This document shows, piece by piece, positions 15,734 through 24,151 of a stretch of DNA of 37,288 nucleotides. The stretch spans positions 1 to 37,288 of IMG/VR virus record IMGVR_UViG_3300012931_000012, one strand, 5' to 3'. The notes under the pieces were generated by a model. That model saw only the letters and a program-made list of their open reading frames with translations. It had not been told where the DNA came from and did not search any database. Each line of letters opens with the position of its first letter. Position 1 is the stretch's first letter. The position numbers were made by a program, and so were the translations under genes. Origin of the DNA: a virus.

Positions 15734-18499
15734 TTAAGCCCCTCCTAAATTATCATGATCAAATAAAAATTGAGAAAGAAAATAATCTTTTCCATCAGAA
15801 CTAGTAAATTTTATTTGTATTCTTTGTCCCGTTGCCCCGATATAAAGACAATAATTTTTAATTAAATCTTGCGCCGCCGCCATTGTCAAAGTTTGCGACC
15901 CTAAGGATCTGCCATCTATATAAATTTCAAAAGTCAGAGTTTCTGTTCCTTTTGCTTTTAAAACAGCCCATAATTTATCATAAATTTTTTCACTTCTTAT
16001 ATCTTCAAAACTTATGGGGGAAGTAGTAAAACTGGATTCGTAAATTTCCCCATCGTCGGTCAATAAATCGGATTCCAATTTTAGAATATTCCCATTATCA
16101 TCACCAATATAAATAGACTGTTGGGATTCGGATTCTCTAATAAAATTACCTATCGTTAAATTTATTGCATAGGTATGTTTCGACCAAGTTCCTTTATCAA
16201 TAAAATATACTAAACATGCAGTAGGATAAGTATTGCCGTTGAGTACAACAAAAATTTTAATAGCTCTAATATTGGAATCATACATCATGAAAAAATTATC
16301 AAGTTTAGCAAGGTCAACATTTTCTTGTACCCAAGTATTTATATACTTTGGTTTAGTAATCGACCCAATTTCAAAATCACCATATTTTTGAGTAGTGGAA
16401 ATAGAATAAACATTCCCTTCGGGAGCCATGACAATTACATCATTTGGGGTTTTACATACTAACCGTTGGGATGCGGCTCCTCCAGACCATATAGCTTTAG
16501 TGACTCCCCATCCAGTAGTATCATCACTGGTATCATCAACTATATAAGCTTGATCTTTGCTGAAAACTATTAAATTTCCTCCATATTCAACACAGGCAGT
16601 TATCTTATCAGTTAGTATATTTATAATAGTAACATTTGTATCTGAAAAATCAGCAAGATTATTTAATGAAGCATATAGTCTACTAGGGTAACTAGGGACT
16701 CCATAAGCCCATAATCTTTTTGATGTTCCTCGTCCATGTGCTAAAAAATATTTAGGATAACTTTCGTACCAATCTGTTGGTAAAAAAGCTAAATTTTTAG
16801 TTTCAGGTTCGTCACCAAGGCTTGCATCTGCTATATTATCAAGATAAGATGTTGTTGTATTATCGGATAATGTGGCGAGAAATTTAAAAGTTGAGGAATT
16901 CGCCGCAGTTCTATATATTTTTCTGGAAGTTGTTCCATCATCCCCAATGGGGATATTAGTTAATTGTGTCTCTGAACAAGCTGTTGTATTAGTAACGGCA
17001 TCCGATACTGATCCAATTGTAGATTCTCCGCTTGCAGTGACATATGTAATGGCATAATAATGGTCTCCAGCAGTAACAAGTCCTCCGGTTACTGTAACTA
17101 ATGCTACCGTTGGTTTAGATGGGCATCCCATATCAATAGCGTACCCCAAAGATCCATCCCATACAATAGGCATATCTTTCCCATTGGATATATATAATTT
17201 ACTTAGAAAATTTTCAAAAAAACAAATTTCATCATATTTTAAAGTTTTAATTAAAGTGTTATAATTTTGGTATACTGATCCATTTTCCATGCAAGCTATC
17301 ATGTCCGCCCCTTCGGATACAATATAATTTCCCAATTCATCTACTATATAATTATCATTTTCGTCTATTAGATATGCTCCATTTATTTCTCCATTTAATC
17401 TTAAAAACTGGGAAATACCTTCTATGTTATTTTTTCCAATAGAAATTTTTAATGCATTATATCCGGCATAATTAAAACAAGCAAAAATATTCCCCCCGTA
17501 TTGTAAATTCCCGCAAGAAAAGGAATATGTCGTTTCATCGATATCCCATGTATATCCGTCTATGGATGTAGCTATCAATAAATATCCGTCATCATTTATC
17601 CCCAATAATACAAAAGTTCCATCTCCATAAGTTATATACCTCCAACCATCTCCGGATATCCCGGGTGTTGGTAATGCCAATATTTTGGTTGTCCAAGATA
17701 CTCCTAAATCAGTACTATACATTATTCTAAAATCAAAAGTCCCGACAATTATAAATATTCCATTTCCGTAAGTACAACTATTGGGATCGCTAATTACAGC
17801 ACTAGTAGAATATGTTGTAGTCGCCCATGTTATACCATCAAGACTTCGAGAAATATAAACATTAGTACTAAGCCACCCAACAGCTATAAATACTCCCCCT
17901 CCCCAAGCAACACTATTACAATTAGCAGTGCTAACTGCGACCCAAGTCAAAAGATCAGTGGAATATCTTATTCCGCTAGTAGAAACAATAACATATTTGG
18001 ATTCAGCATATACCCCCGAAACAGCAGTAAATGTTCCTATATTTACCGTTGCCCATGTTAACCCGTCATCTGTACTATATATAATATAATTTGGAAATAG
18101 AATAACAAAATTAGAGTTCCCATAAAAAGCCCCCGAACACACTAAAGCTCCTATTGTAGAACTTATTATTATAGATGCCCAAGTGTCTCCTCCGTCGGGT
18201 GATCTAAAAATAGTACCAGTAGTCCCTCCTGCGGATAAGGAAATAGCGATGATTGTCCCATTGTCACTTATTGCAGAATAACCAAATGTAGTGGTTCCGT
18301 TTGGAGTTATTAAATTTACATTATTATATGTATTTGGCAAAGTACCTTTTTTCTCGCATCCGCCTCTAGGCTGTATAGCCCCGTTGTGCAAATTTATATT
18401 ATCTATTTCAATGAAATCTGTATTATCGACAACATCATAATCGGGGTTTGCGTCCCATCCACCTTTTAGGGGTAATCTATAGGTCTTCCCAGTGTACAT
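15734..18499 (-). CDS. gp10-like tail hub protein with inserted Asp-box propeller
   Basis: 921 residues, about twice the length of P22 gp10. The N-terminus (YRLPLKGGWDANPDYDVVDN, then NINLHNGAIQPRGG) is the usual opening of podoviral tail-hub/packaged-DNA stabilisation proteins. Residues about 99-320 carry six Asp-box-like motifs (for example SPDGGDTW, STDDGLTW, SLDGITW, SIDGYTW), typical of sialidase-type beta-propellers, so a sugar-binding or structural propeller seems inserted. After YLIDENDNYIVDELGNY comes a fibronectin-like segment, then the hub core with WAYGVPSYPSRLYAS. Follows the gp4-like gene without a gap, as in P22. Confidence 0.75.
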   Translation of the reverse strand: MYTGKTYRLPLKGGWDANPDYDVVDNTDFIEIDNINLHNGAIQPRGGCEKKGTLPNTYNNVNLITPNGTTTFGYSAISDNGTIIAISLSAGGTTGTIFRSPDGGDTWASIIISSTIGALVCSGAFYGNSNFVILFPNYIIYSTDDGLTWATVNIGTFTAVSGVYAESKYVIVSTSGIRYSTDLLTWVAVSTANCNSVAWGGGVFIAVGWLSTNVYISRSLDGITWATTTYSTSAVISDPNSCTYGNGIFIIVGTFDFRIMYSTDLGVSWTTKILALPTPGISGDGWRYITYGDGTFVLLGINDDGYLLIATSIDGYTWDIDETTYSFSCGNLQYGGNIFACFNYAGYNALKISIGKNNIEGISQFLRLNGEINGAYLIDENDNYIVDELGNYIVSEGADMIACMENGSVYQNYNTLIKTLKYDEICFFENFLSKLYISNGKDMPIVWDGSLGYAIDMGCPSKPTVALVTVTGGLVTAGDHYYAITYVTASGESTIGSVSDAVTNTTACSETQLTNIPIGDDGTTSRKIYRTAANSSTFKFLATLSDNTTTSYLDNIADASLGDEPETKNLAFLPTDWYESYPKYFLAHGRGTSKRLWAYGVPSYPSRLYASLNNLADFSDTNVTIINILTDKITACVEYGGNLIVFSKDQAYIVDDTSDDTTGWGVTKAIWSGGAASQRLVCKTPNDVIVMAPEGNVYSISTTQKYGDFEIGSITKPKYINTWVQENVDLAKLDNFFMMYDSNIRAIKIFVVLNGNTYPTACLVYFIDKGTWSKHTYAINLTIGNFIRESESQQSIYIGDDNGNILKLESDLLTDDGEIYESSFTTSPISFEDIRSEKIYDKLWAVLKAKGTETLTFEIYIDGRSLGSQTLTMAAAQDLIKNYCLYIGATGQRIQIKFTSSDGKDYFLSQFLFDHDNLGGA

Positions 18500-19161
18500 T
18501 ATTTACACCTTAATATTGCTGTATCTATTTCCATAATTGGTACAATATTGGTATTTCTTGTTTCAATAATAGATTTTAAATTAACAGCTTGCTGTATAAC
18601 AGTGCGGGGAAGTTCGACCCCATATTCCGGAGCTATATCCACCGCAAGATTATAGATCATTGCTTTTTCGTATTCGATAGGCTGGAGTATTGTATCAGTG
18701 GTATAAATATATCCAGTAAAAGTTTTTTTACTCGTTAGAACTAGAGTATAAGAATCCTCTGGAATTGAATCAAAATATATATAAGCCAATGTATTACTTG
18801 CGTTATAAAAAAATCTAAGTGGTCTTGCAACATTAGTTTTATCACTTATCTTATTATAGTCCTCAATGGACATTTGTGTATTTATTGGATAACTTTGTCC
18901 GTCTGAAGAAAGTAAATATGCGCTTATTATATTTAATGGCCTTGCGGTATCAAAGTCACCTCCAGATCCAATAGAATACGAGGCTGTCCCTGCAGTAATA
19001 TCGAAAGATTCTGTTACAACGTAGTTTATTAAACTTTCTTCCCATGACATTATCATGTGATTTAAGGACAATAAAGCTTCATCCATTCTGGAAGCGTTAC
19101 TTGTATCTCTAATCCTGCAAAGACGCATTGCGCTTGTTACTATTTCATTAACTGTTGACAT
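18499..19161 (-). CDS. Head-to-tail connector, P22 gp4-like
   Basis: 220 residues. The helical N-terminus (VNEIVTSAMRLCRIRDTSNA, then DEALLSLNHMIMSW) and the middle strands (SFDITAGTASYSIGSGGDFD, ARPLNIISAYL) are characteristic of the P22 tail accessory factor gp4 family, which forms a dodecamer under the portal. The C-terminal part EKAMIYNLAVDIAPEYGVEL fits the connecting helices. P22 gp4 has muramidase activity in addition; that is not assumed here. Overlaps the glycosyltransferase-like gene by 14 nt. Confidence 0.85.
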   Translation of the reverse strand: MSTVNEIVTSAMRLCRIRDTSNASRMDEALLSLNHMIMSWEESLINYVVTESFDITAGTASYSIGSGGDFDTARPLNIISAYLLSSDGQSYPINTQMSIEDYNKISDKTNVARPLRFFYNASNTLAYIYFDSIPEDSYTLVLTSKKTFTGYIYTTDTILQPIEYEKAMIYNLAVDIAPEYGVELPRTVIQQAVNLKSIIETRNTNIVPIMEIDTAILRCK

Positions 19162-19816
19162 CTACTGTCCTCGACATTAAGTAGTTATGATAATTCCCCG
19201 AATATTCTTTTACTGCATAATGAGAAAAATTTATATCAGGAACAGACCATATTTTTTTACCCATATCTAAAAATCTTTTTAAAAAATATATATCTTCTCC
19301 ATACCATTTATTATCATTGAATCGCATTCCTGTATCAAAAAAATGGTACATCCCATCATTATCTGGATTCATTTTATAATATTCTATTGTATCCATAAAA
19401 ACACTTCTTTTAATTCTCATAAATCCAGTAGTTGTCATATCGACAGAAATTAACCCAGTTTCTTCGTCTTTGCAATTATCATTCTCATCGTAAATCAAAT
19501 TTACTGGGAAATCTAAAGGATCTCTTTTGTAAGGGTATATCCCAGTTACTATTTCCCTATCATGTTTTAATAATTTATAGATAGAATCATTGTCAAATTT
19601 TAAATCAGCATCTATAAAAATTAAATCTGTACAATCTGTTTCTAAGAATAATTTAACTGCCATATCTCTCGCAAGATCAATATAAGCCCCACTATTAAAA
19701 AGTGGAGTTATCGTATAACCTTTGTTTACTAAATCGATACTATTTTTAATTAAAGATTCAGCACATCCAGAAAATATCATATGGTTGTAAGGTAATACTG
19801 CAATAAATAAATTCAT
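19148..19816 (-). CDS. Glycosyltransferase-like protein (GT-A fold)
   Basis: 222 residues. FIAVLPYNHMIFSG opens a GT-A-like Rossmann domain, ARDMAVKLFLETDCTDLIF precedes the metal-binding DAD (69-71), and IVTGIYPYKRDP, MTTTGFMRIKRSVF and WYGEDIYFLKRF follow in the order seen in phage GT-A proteins, the last being the usual acceptor-side GED motif. Such genes lie in virion cassettes of many phages and may glycosylate a virion protein or host surface. It lies between the short decoration-like gene and the connector. Confidence 0.75.
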   Translation of the reverse strand: MNLFIAVLPYNHMIFSGCAESLIKNSIDLVNKGYTITPLFNSGAYIDLARDMAVKLFLETDCTDLIFIDADLKFDNDSIYKLLKHDREIVTGIYPYKRDPLDFPVNLIYDENDNCKDEETGLISVDMTTTGFMRIKRSVFMDTIEYYKMNPDNDGMYHFFDTGMRFNDNKWYGEDIYFLKRFLDMGKKIWSVPDINFSHYAVKEYSGNYHNYLMSRTVDVNS

Positions 19817-19828
19817 TTATAAGTCCTT

Positions 19829-19844
19829 TCCCCCTTTCGGGGGA
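19829..19844 (-). other. GC-rich hairpin between virion genes
   Basis: On the minus strand TCCCCC-GAAA-GGGGGA forms a 6-bp stem closed by a GNRA-type tetraloop, standing out in AT-rich sequence. No T-run follows; AAAGGACTTATAA-ATG, the ribosome site and start of the glycosyltransferase gene, comes next. Better read as an mRNA stabiliser or processing boundary than a terminator. Confidence 0.6.
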
Positions 19845-19848
19845 GTGT

Positions 19849-20058
19849 TTAAGCTATTAGGCCTAAAGTAACTAAAGCCGCCTTTAGTAATACTAAATCT
19901 GTTGCAATTACAGAAGCAACTGTGGTCGTTGAAGTTGTGATTAATGTAACCGTTGGTTTTACTATTGGAGTAGTTAAACCATAAAAACCAATTTTTCCAG
20001 AACTTCTTCCGAGTACTGCACCATCCGGGGAACCCGAACCAATATATTCATTGGCCAT
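19849..20058 (-). CDS. Small head decoration/fiber-like protein
   Basis: 69 residues: MANEYIGSGSPDGAVLGRSS, GKIGFYGLTTPIVKPTVT, then a Thr/Val/Ala/Leu-rich C-terminal helix (VASVIATDLVLLKAALVTLG). Short proteins with PDG..LGRS..KIGFYG followed by a hydrophobic heptad helix are common next to coat genes and are likely trimeric head fibers or decoration proteins. It comes after the coat terminator and before a GC hairpin. Confidence 0.65.
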   Translation of the reverse strand: MANEYIGSGSPDGAVLGRSSGKIGFYGLTTPIVKPTVTLITTSTTTVASVIATDLVLLKAALVTLGLIA

Positions 20059-20071
20059 TTTTTTACCTCTA

Positions 20072-20105
20072 TTGAAAAATTATGGGGAATAACCATCTAT
20101 TCCCC
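20072..20105 (-). terminator. Rho-independent terminator after the coat gene
   Basis: On the minus strand GGGGAATA-GATGGT-TATTCCCC is a perfect 8-bp stem with a 6-nt loop, followed by ATAATTTTTC. It starts 9 nt after the coat stop codon (TAG, 20115..20117). It probably reduces transcription from the coat gene into tail genes. Confidence 0.8.
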
Positions 20106-20114
20106 TAGATCAAA

Positions 20115-21332
20115 CTATCCTCTTACTCGGCAAGCCCATTCCGGACGAATAGTCTTATAACCAAATAGAACATCAATTCTTGTCGGATGAATATCGTTGA
20201 TGATATCTGAAGATTTCCACATTCTCATTGACACGCCATCAAAAACAGCCTTAACCGCTTTTCCGCTATCCGGCATTTCCAAGTCTGCTGTGACAAAAGT
20301 AAATGCATCTCTATGATATGCAAGATTCTGAACTGCTGTTAAACCTGCAGCACCAGAACCACCGGCTGCAACAAATACGAGAGCCTTAGAACCAGTCCAT
20401 GCAGAAGCATAAGCATTTTGTTTAGCTCCGGAAACATAAATTGCAGGAGAAATGGAAATTACGTCTGTACCATCACAAGTCATATCAGCAGTTACAACAA
20501 ACTGTTTCAAATATGAATACTGCTGTTTAGTTTCTCTATTCATTTCATATACATCTGCTATAGTGAAAACATCACCGGCCTTTAATGTAAGAGATCCCAT
20601 ACCTGTAGTAGTTATTGTAGTTGCTCCATTTGTAATAGTTGAAATATCACATACCGGAGTTGCGTCAGTTCTAGTACCGTTTGTATGAGAAGGAGTCATC
20701 GCACTTTCATACCAATCGAACCCCGAAGCCCTGCCCATAAAACCATCAGAAAAAGCTTTCTCGATTTCAGAAGCTTTCTGGAAATACGAACTTACGCTAG
20801 CTGTTACTGACGCCATAGCTGTTGGATCAAGGAGAAGCGCCCTACCTTCTCTAGGAGCTAAATTATTTGTAAGTTTTACACCTGCATTTAAAACAGCCGC
20901 AAGAGATGCAGGAGTAGTAGCCGGAGTACCACTATAATTAGCAACATCTTTATAAACATTAGAAAGAACAGTATATTCTACTTCAGCGGCAAGTCTAGAC
21001 ATTGCAGGGTCTATAAATCTTGCAGTAAAGTCATCAATAGAAAGTGTCCTTTCTGCTGAACTAAAACTCATAGCAACATTTTTCTGTGTTGCAAGAGTAA
21101 GGGTCTGTGTAGTTTCAGCCTGATCCTGTACGACCATTGTTGCACCAGTATTTACGGTATATTCGTTAGGATTCCTAATAAGTAGAGTCCCTCCGTTTTT
21201 GGCTCCTTCCTGCGCAAATCTGCTATCATACTGGCGGTTGATTGTTTTTAGAAATGTTAACTTGTTATGAAAACTGTCCAAACATTTTCTAACAATGTCA
21301 CCATCACTAAGGGTTTTTAATGCATTTGACAT
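20115..21332 (-). CDS. Major capsid (coat) protein, P22 gp5-like
   Basis: 405 residues; P22 gp5 is 430. The sequence follows the P22 coat family: IVRKCLDSFHNKLTFLKTIN, DSRFAQEGAKNGGTLLIRNP, then ATMVVQDQAETTQTLTLATQ and VAMSFSSAERTLSIDDF, with LAPREGRALLLDPTAMASV and the Gly/Thr-rich inserted domain in the second half. HK97-fold shell protein. It follows the scaffold gene by 3 nt. It ends in TAG just before a strong terminator, which shows that TAG is a working stop codon in this phage. Confidence 0.92.
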   Translation of the reverse strand: MSNALKTLSDGDIVRKCLDSFHNKLTFLKTINRQYDSRFAQEGAKNGGTLLIRNPNEYTVNTGATMVVQDQAETTQTLTLATQKNVAMSFSSAERTLSIDDFTARFIDPAMSRLAAEVEYTVLSNVYKDVANYSGTPATTPASLAAVLNAGVKLTNNLAPREGRALLLDPTAMASVTASVSSYFQKASEIEKAFSDGFMGRASGFDWYESAMTPSHTNGTRTDATPVCDISTITNGATTITTTGMGSLTLKAGDVFTIADVYEMNRETKQQYSYLKQFVVTADMTCDGTDVISISPAIYVSGAKQNAYASAWTGSKALVFVAAGGSGAAGLTAVQNLAYHRDAFTFVTADLEMPDSGKAVKAVFDGVSMRMWKSSDIINDIHPTRIDVLFGYKTIRPEWACRVRG

Positions 21333-21335
21333 ATT

Positions 21336-22169
21336 TTACCTTTTAAAATTTTTAATTTTTTCCATTCTTCTTTTTCTTTCGGCTTCAATCCATTCAGAAT
21401 CGGACATTTGCTCGGAAGATTTTGTTACAGTCCCGGAAGATCCCGAAACTGGTGTAATCGGGTCTAGAGCTTTAGAAACTTTCTTATTTAATCTTGAAAT
21501 TTTTTCTTCTAGTTTCCCGACTTCTTTCATCATTTTGTAAGGCGGCATATTATTCAAATCAGTTGCTACCGCTTTATTGTTACCTAAATAATAAGCTAAT
21601 TCGTCACCAACATCGCTGTCGACAACGGCTTCTCTTAATTCCTGACCAAATACCGGTCTGGAGACTACTTCATCAAAATCAGGATATTTTATTCTAGCGT
21701 TATCCGCTAAAATATTAAATTTTTCCAATTTAGATTCAGCTTCAGCTTTTTGTTTATACTCAGTATCAGAATTACGGGATTTGTTTTCTCTCCAATCGAA
21801 TAAAGAATCCTCATATTTTGCCATTGCATTTTCATAAGAAGTATGGTCTAATTCACCCATTTCATTTGTGAAAGACGCAATGTTCGGACGTGTTGGCCTA
21901 CCACCCGAATTAGATTCAAATTCTTTTAATCTCATTTCGAGTTCATTAGCTCTTTTTAGCGCCTCGTATTTTTCACGTGTTATTTTATCGATGCGCTTTT
22001 TTACACTTTTCGTGTATTCATCTTCACCGGGTTTTGGTTTAGGTTCCTCTTTCTCGGTTGTTTCCGGATTTTTTTCCGTATTCGATTCCACGGTGGTTTC
22101 CGCAGTATCATTATTTTCCGTCTCTTCAACGTTTTTTACTTCTTCCGTATCCTTTACGTTCTCTTCCAT
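21336..22169 (-). CDS. Scaffolding protein
   Basis: 277 residues (P22 gp8: 303), almost all charged and helical. The N-terminus is extremely acidic (MEENVKDTEEVKNVEETENN), the middle is a long coiled coil (KYEALKRANELEMRLKEFES), and the C-terminus is a compact basic hook (EWIEAERKRRMEKIKNFKR), as in P22 gp8, where such a helix-turn-helix docks on the coat protein. It lies immediately before the coat gene. Ribosome site AAGGAGTCTTCTAAC. Confidence 0.85.
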   Translation of the reverse strand: MEENVKDTEEVKNVEETENNDTAETTVESNTEKNPETTEKEEPKPKPGEDEYTKSVKKRIDKITREKYEALKRANELEMRLKEFESNSGGRPTRPNIASFTNEMGELDHTSYENAMAKYEDSLFDWRENKSRNSDTEYKQKAEAESKLEKFNILADNARIKYPDFDEVVSRPVFGQELREAVVDSDVGDELAYYLGNNKAVATDLNNMPPYKMMKEVGKLEEKISRLNKKVSKALDPITPVSGSSGTVTKSSEQMSDSEWIEAERKRRMEKIKNFKR

Positions 22170-22228
22170 GTTAGAAGACTCCTTAAAATTTCCGGTTCTT
22201 AGCCGTATATATATAAAAGCTTGTGCTC

Positions 22229-23185
22229 TTATTTTCCGAAAGCCAATAAAGCATTTACCACCATTGCGCTGAATCCAGTTGTACTAACTTCACTTGCTAT
22301 TTCAGTAATAGCAGCTGAACTTATAGTGGCGGAGACTGTCCCAGTGTGATCATCTGTCCCAGTTAAATAATCACTTGTAGGCAATTTATTGTATACCGCC
22401 ACAACATCGGTCTGTATTGTGTTTAAATCACTATTCGCCGTAATTGCCGCATCACATGCTGATTGAACTTGTGTGGATGAAATATTATTTAACGCAGAAA
22501 TCAATGTCTGTAATGCGCTAAGTCCATATGTAGCATTTGCGATATAATCCAAATATGCCGCTCTTGCCGCAGTAAAATTACTTGCTAAAGCTGGCGCTCC
22601 TGCGGATAAATTATCAAGATAAGTTGCTCTTACTTCAGAAAGTCTTGTAAGTAATGTAGTTATATCAGTAGATTGAGCGACCGCTCCTGCACTTAAATTA
22701 TCTAAATAACCAGCTCTTGTAGAACTTAATCTAGTCAATGTAGTTGCCATACTGGTAACAAGAGAATCGATATCATATCCCAGTGTCCCAGATGTAAGGT
22801 GGCCGCTTAAGGCTTCATCGAATACTTGATTTGGGATAGAAGTAAAAATATCAATATTAACTAGTTGTATTTCGCAAGCCAAAATTATCATTCCAGTGCA
22901 TACTCCGCCAACCCCTACGAAATTTACCCCAGTTGCAAAGGCCGCATCCGGAACATCAAGCCTATAATGCCCCGACCCTACATGGAACAGCCCTCCCGAA
23001 CTCCATGCAGAATCTATGGCCGACAAATCTGTTACTGTAATCACCGTAGATGATGTATTCTCCCGATAATATCTTAAGATTAAACCACTCGTAGAAGAAG
23101 TAACCCCAGTTTCCGGTGACCCATCGGTAGAATCTATTATCTTTATTATAACTGATTGGCTTGTAGAGCCTTTCTTTATTAGCAT
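22229..23185 (-). CDS. Virion-associated protein with LDNLSAG repeats
   Basis: 318 residues. The N-terminal 110 residues form a beta domain (KKGSTSQSVIIKIIDSTDGS, then FHVGSGHYRLDVPDAAF, a phrase common in phage accessory virion proteins). The second half is a helical repeat region with units such as RAGYLDNLSAG, RATYLDNLSAG and RAAYLDYIANA, typical of trimeric coiled-coil fibers. Position between portal and scaffold suggests a head-associated fiber. Exact role unknown. Confidence 0.65.
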   Translation of the reverse strand: MLIKKGSTSQSVIIKIIDSTDGSPETGVTSSTSGLILRYYRENTSSTVITVTDLSAIDSAWSSGGLFHVGSGHYRLDVPDAAFATGVNFVGVGGVCTGMIILACEIQLVNIDIFTSIPNQVFDEALSGHLTSGTLGYDIDSLVTSMATTLTRLSSTRAGYLDNLSAGAVAQSTDITTLLTRLSEVRATYLDNLSAGAPALASNFTAARAAYLDYIANATYGLSALQTLISALNNISSTQVQSACDAAITANSDLNTIQTDVVAVYNKLPTSDYLTGTDDHTGTVSATISSAAITEIASEVSTTGFSAMVVNALLAFGK

Positions 23186-23718
23186 TTAAAACCTTCGCTC
23201 TGTTGTAATATTATGGGAACATAAGACCCGGTTGCATCTGTAATATATGTTCTGAAATCTAATTGAGCAGTACTATCTTCAGTAATCCAACTTGTGGCAT
23301 TAGCGCTATATTTTACGGTTTGTCCTGTTACGGTTCCATAATATCCCATTCTGATATAATTTGTTGAACTATAACTGGATACATAAGCAACAATGTGATA
23401 TTTAGTGCCACTCGTAAGAGCTATTCCATCAAATAAAACTTCAAACCAACCATATGTACTTGTTGACAAGGTGCTAGAATCAATTGTTGTGGTAGAAGTC
23501 GCCAACAAAGAACTAGGACTTCCAGAACTATCAGAGTAAATATGAACTGTTATCAAAGAAGTTGGGGCACTAGTTTTTAATAAATACAAAGCTACTTTGG
23601 TTAAAGTATAACTCGAAGCCGGCGTAAAAGAACCGGCTACATATAGATAATTTGACCCGTATCCTAATCTTTCGTAAGAATCACTAGTTTCTTGTGAATC
23701 TTTTAATGTATAGCTCAT
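23179..23718 (-). CDS. Beta-sandwich (carbohydrate-binding-like) virion protein
   Basis: 179 residues, dominated by Ser/Thr/Tyr strands. YLYVAGSFTPASSYTLTKVA, LYLLKTSAPTSLITVHIYSD and WFEVLFDGIALTSGTKYHIV match the pattern of choice-of-anchor/discoidin-like sandwiches in bacterial and phage surface proteins: a strand, SSGSPSSLLATS, then SGTKYHIVAY. It overlaps the next gene by 7 nt. Likely a capsid decoration that binds sugars; inferred from pattern only. Confidence 0.6.
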   Translation of the reverse strand: MSYTLKDSQETSDSYERLGYGSNYLYVAGSFTPASSYTLTKVALYLLKTSAPTSLITVHIYSDSSGSPSSLLATSTTTIDSSTLSTSTYGWFEVLFDGIALTSGTKYHIVAYVSSYSSTNYIRMGYYGTVTGQTVKYSANATSWITEDSTAQLDFRTYITDATGSYVPIILQQSEGFKC

Positions 23719-23765
23719 ATTTCCTTAGAAATTTCCTGCCATTTTTGGACACTCGGTAAAAACAT

Positions 23766-23927
23766 TTAAATAGAATATTTATCTTTTTTATATTTTTTTA
23801 ATTTTTTGTGCCTAACTCTTCCAAAAGTGGTGACCATTATTTTATAAATTCCATTAACTTCGCCTTCTACTATCCCATTTTTCGAAAAAGTAAAAAATAA
23901 AAATTTCTTTTTAAGTAAAATCCCCAT
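23766..23927 (-). CDS. Hypothetical 53-residue basic protein
   Basis: MGILLKKKFLFFTFSKNGIV at the start, then EVNGIYKIMVTTFGRVRHKK and a Lys-rich tail. Strand-like and basic. The ATG has only a weak upstream GGG and no clear ribosome site, and the gap to its neighbours is otherwise empty. It may be a short decayed or accessory gene. Confidence 0.35.
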   Translation of the reverse strand: MGILLKKKFLFFTFSKNGIVEGEVNGIYKIMVTTFGRVRHKKLKKYKKDKYSI

Positions 23928-23962
23928 CCCAATCTGGAGTTTCTTTTTATTTATATCTAATG

Positions 23963-24151
23963 TTAAAATAATGAACTCCTGTTAGTCCAAGAACCTTCCG
24001 AAATTTGTATCATTACAACGGAGGTTCCCGAATAAGTGAATTTAGTTATAATAAAAAAGGGGTCATCTTCGGATGGATTAGTCTTCCAATGTTCTCCTTT
24101 ATAAATTACAGAACCACTACTATATTCGAATTTAGTACATTTAGATTCCAT
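23963..24151 (-). CDS. Small conserved-looking protein after portal
   Basis: 62 residues: FEYSSGSVIYKGEHWKTNPS, FFIITKFTYSGTSVVMIQIS and EGSWTNRSSL. Small beta proteins of this sort (ITKFTY...GSWxxR) are often found next to structural genes of tailed phages. The start overlaps the last 11 nt of the portal gene (ATGGAATCTAA). Function unknown. Confidence 0.6.
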   Translation of the reverse strand: MESKCTKFEYSSGSVIYKGEHWKTNPSEDDPFFIITKFTYSGTSVVMIQISEGSWTNRSSLF

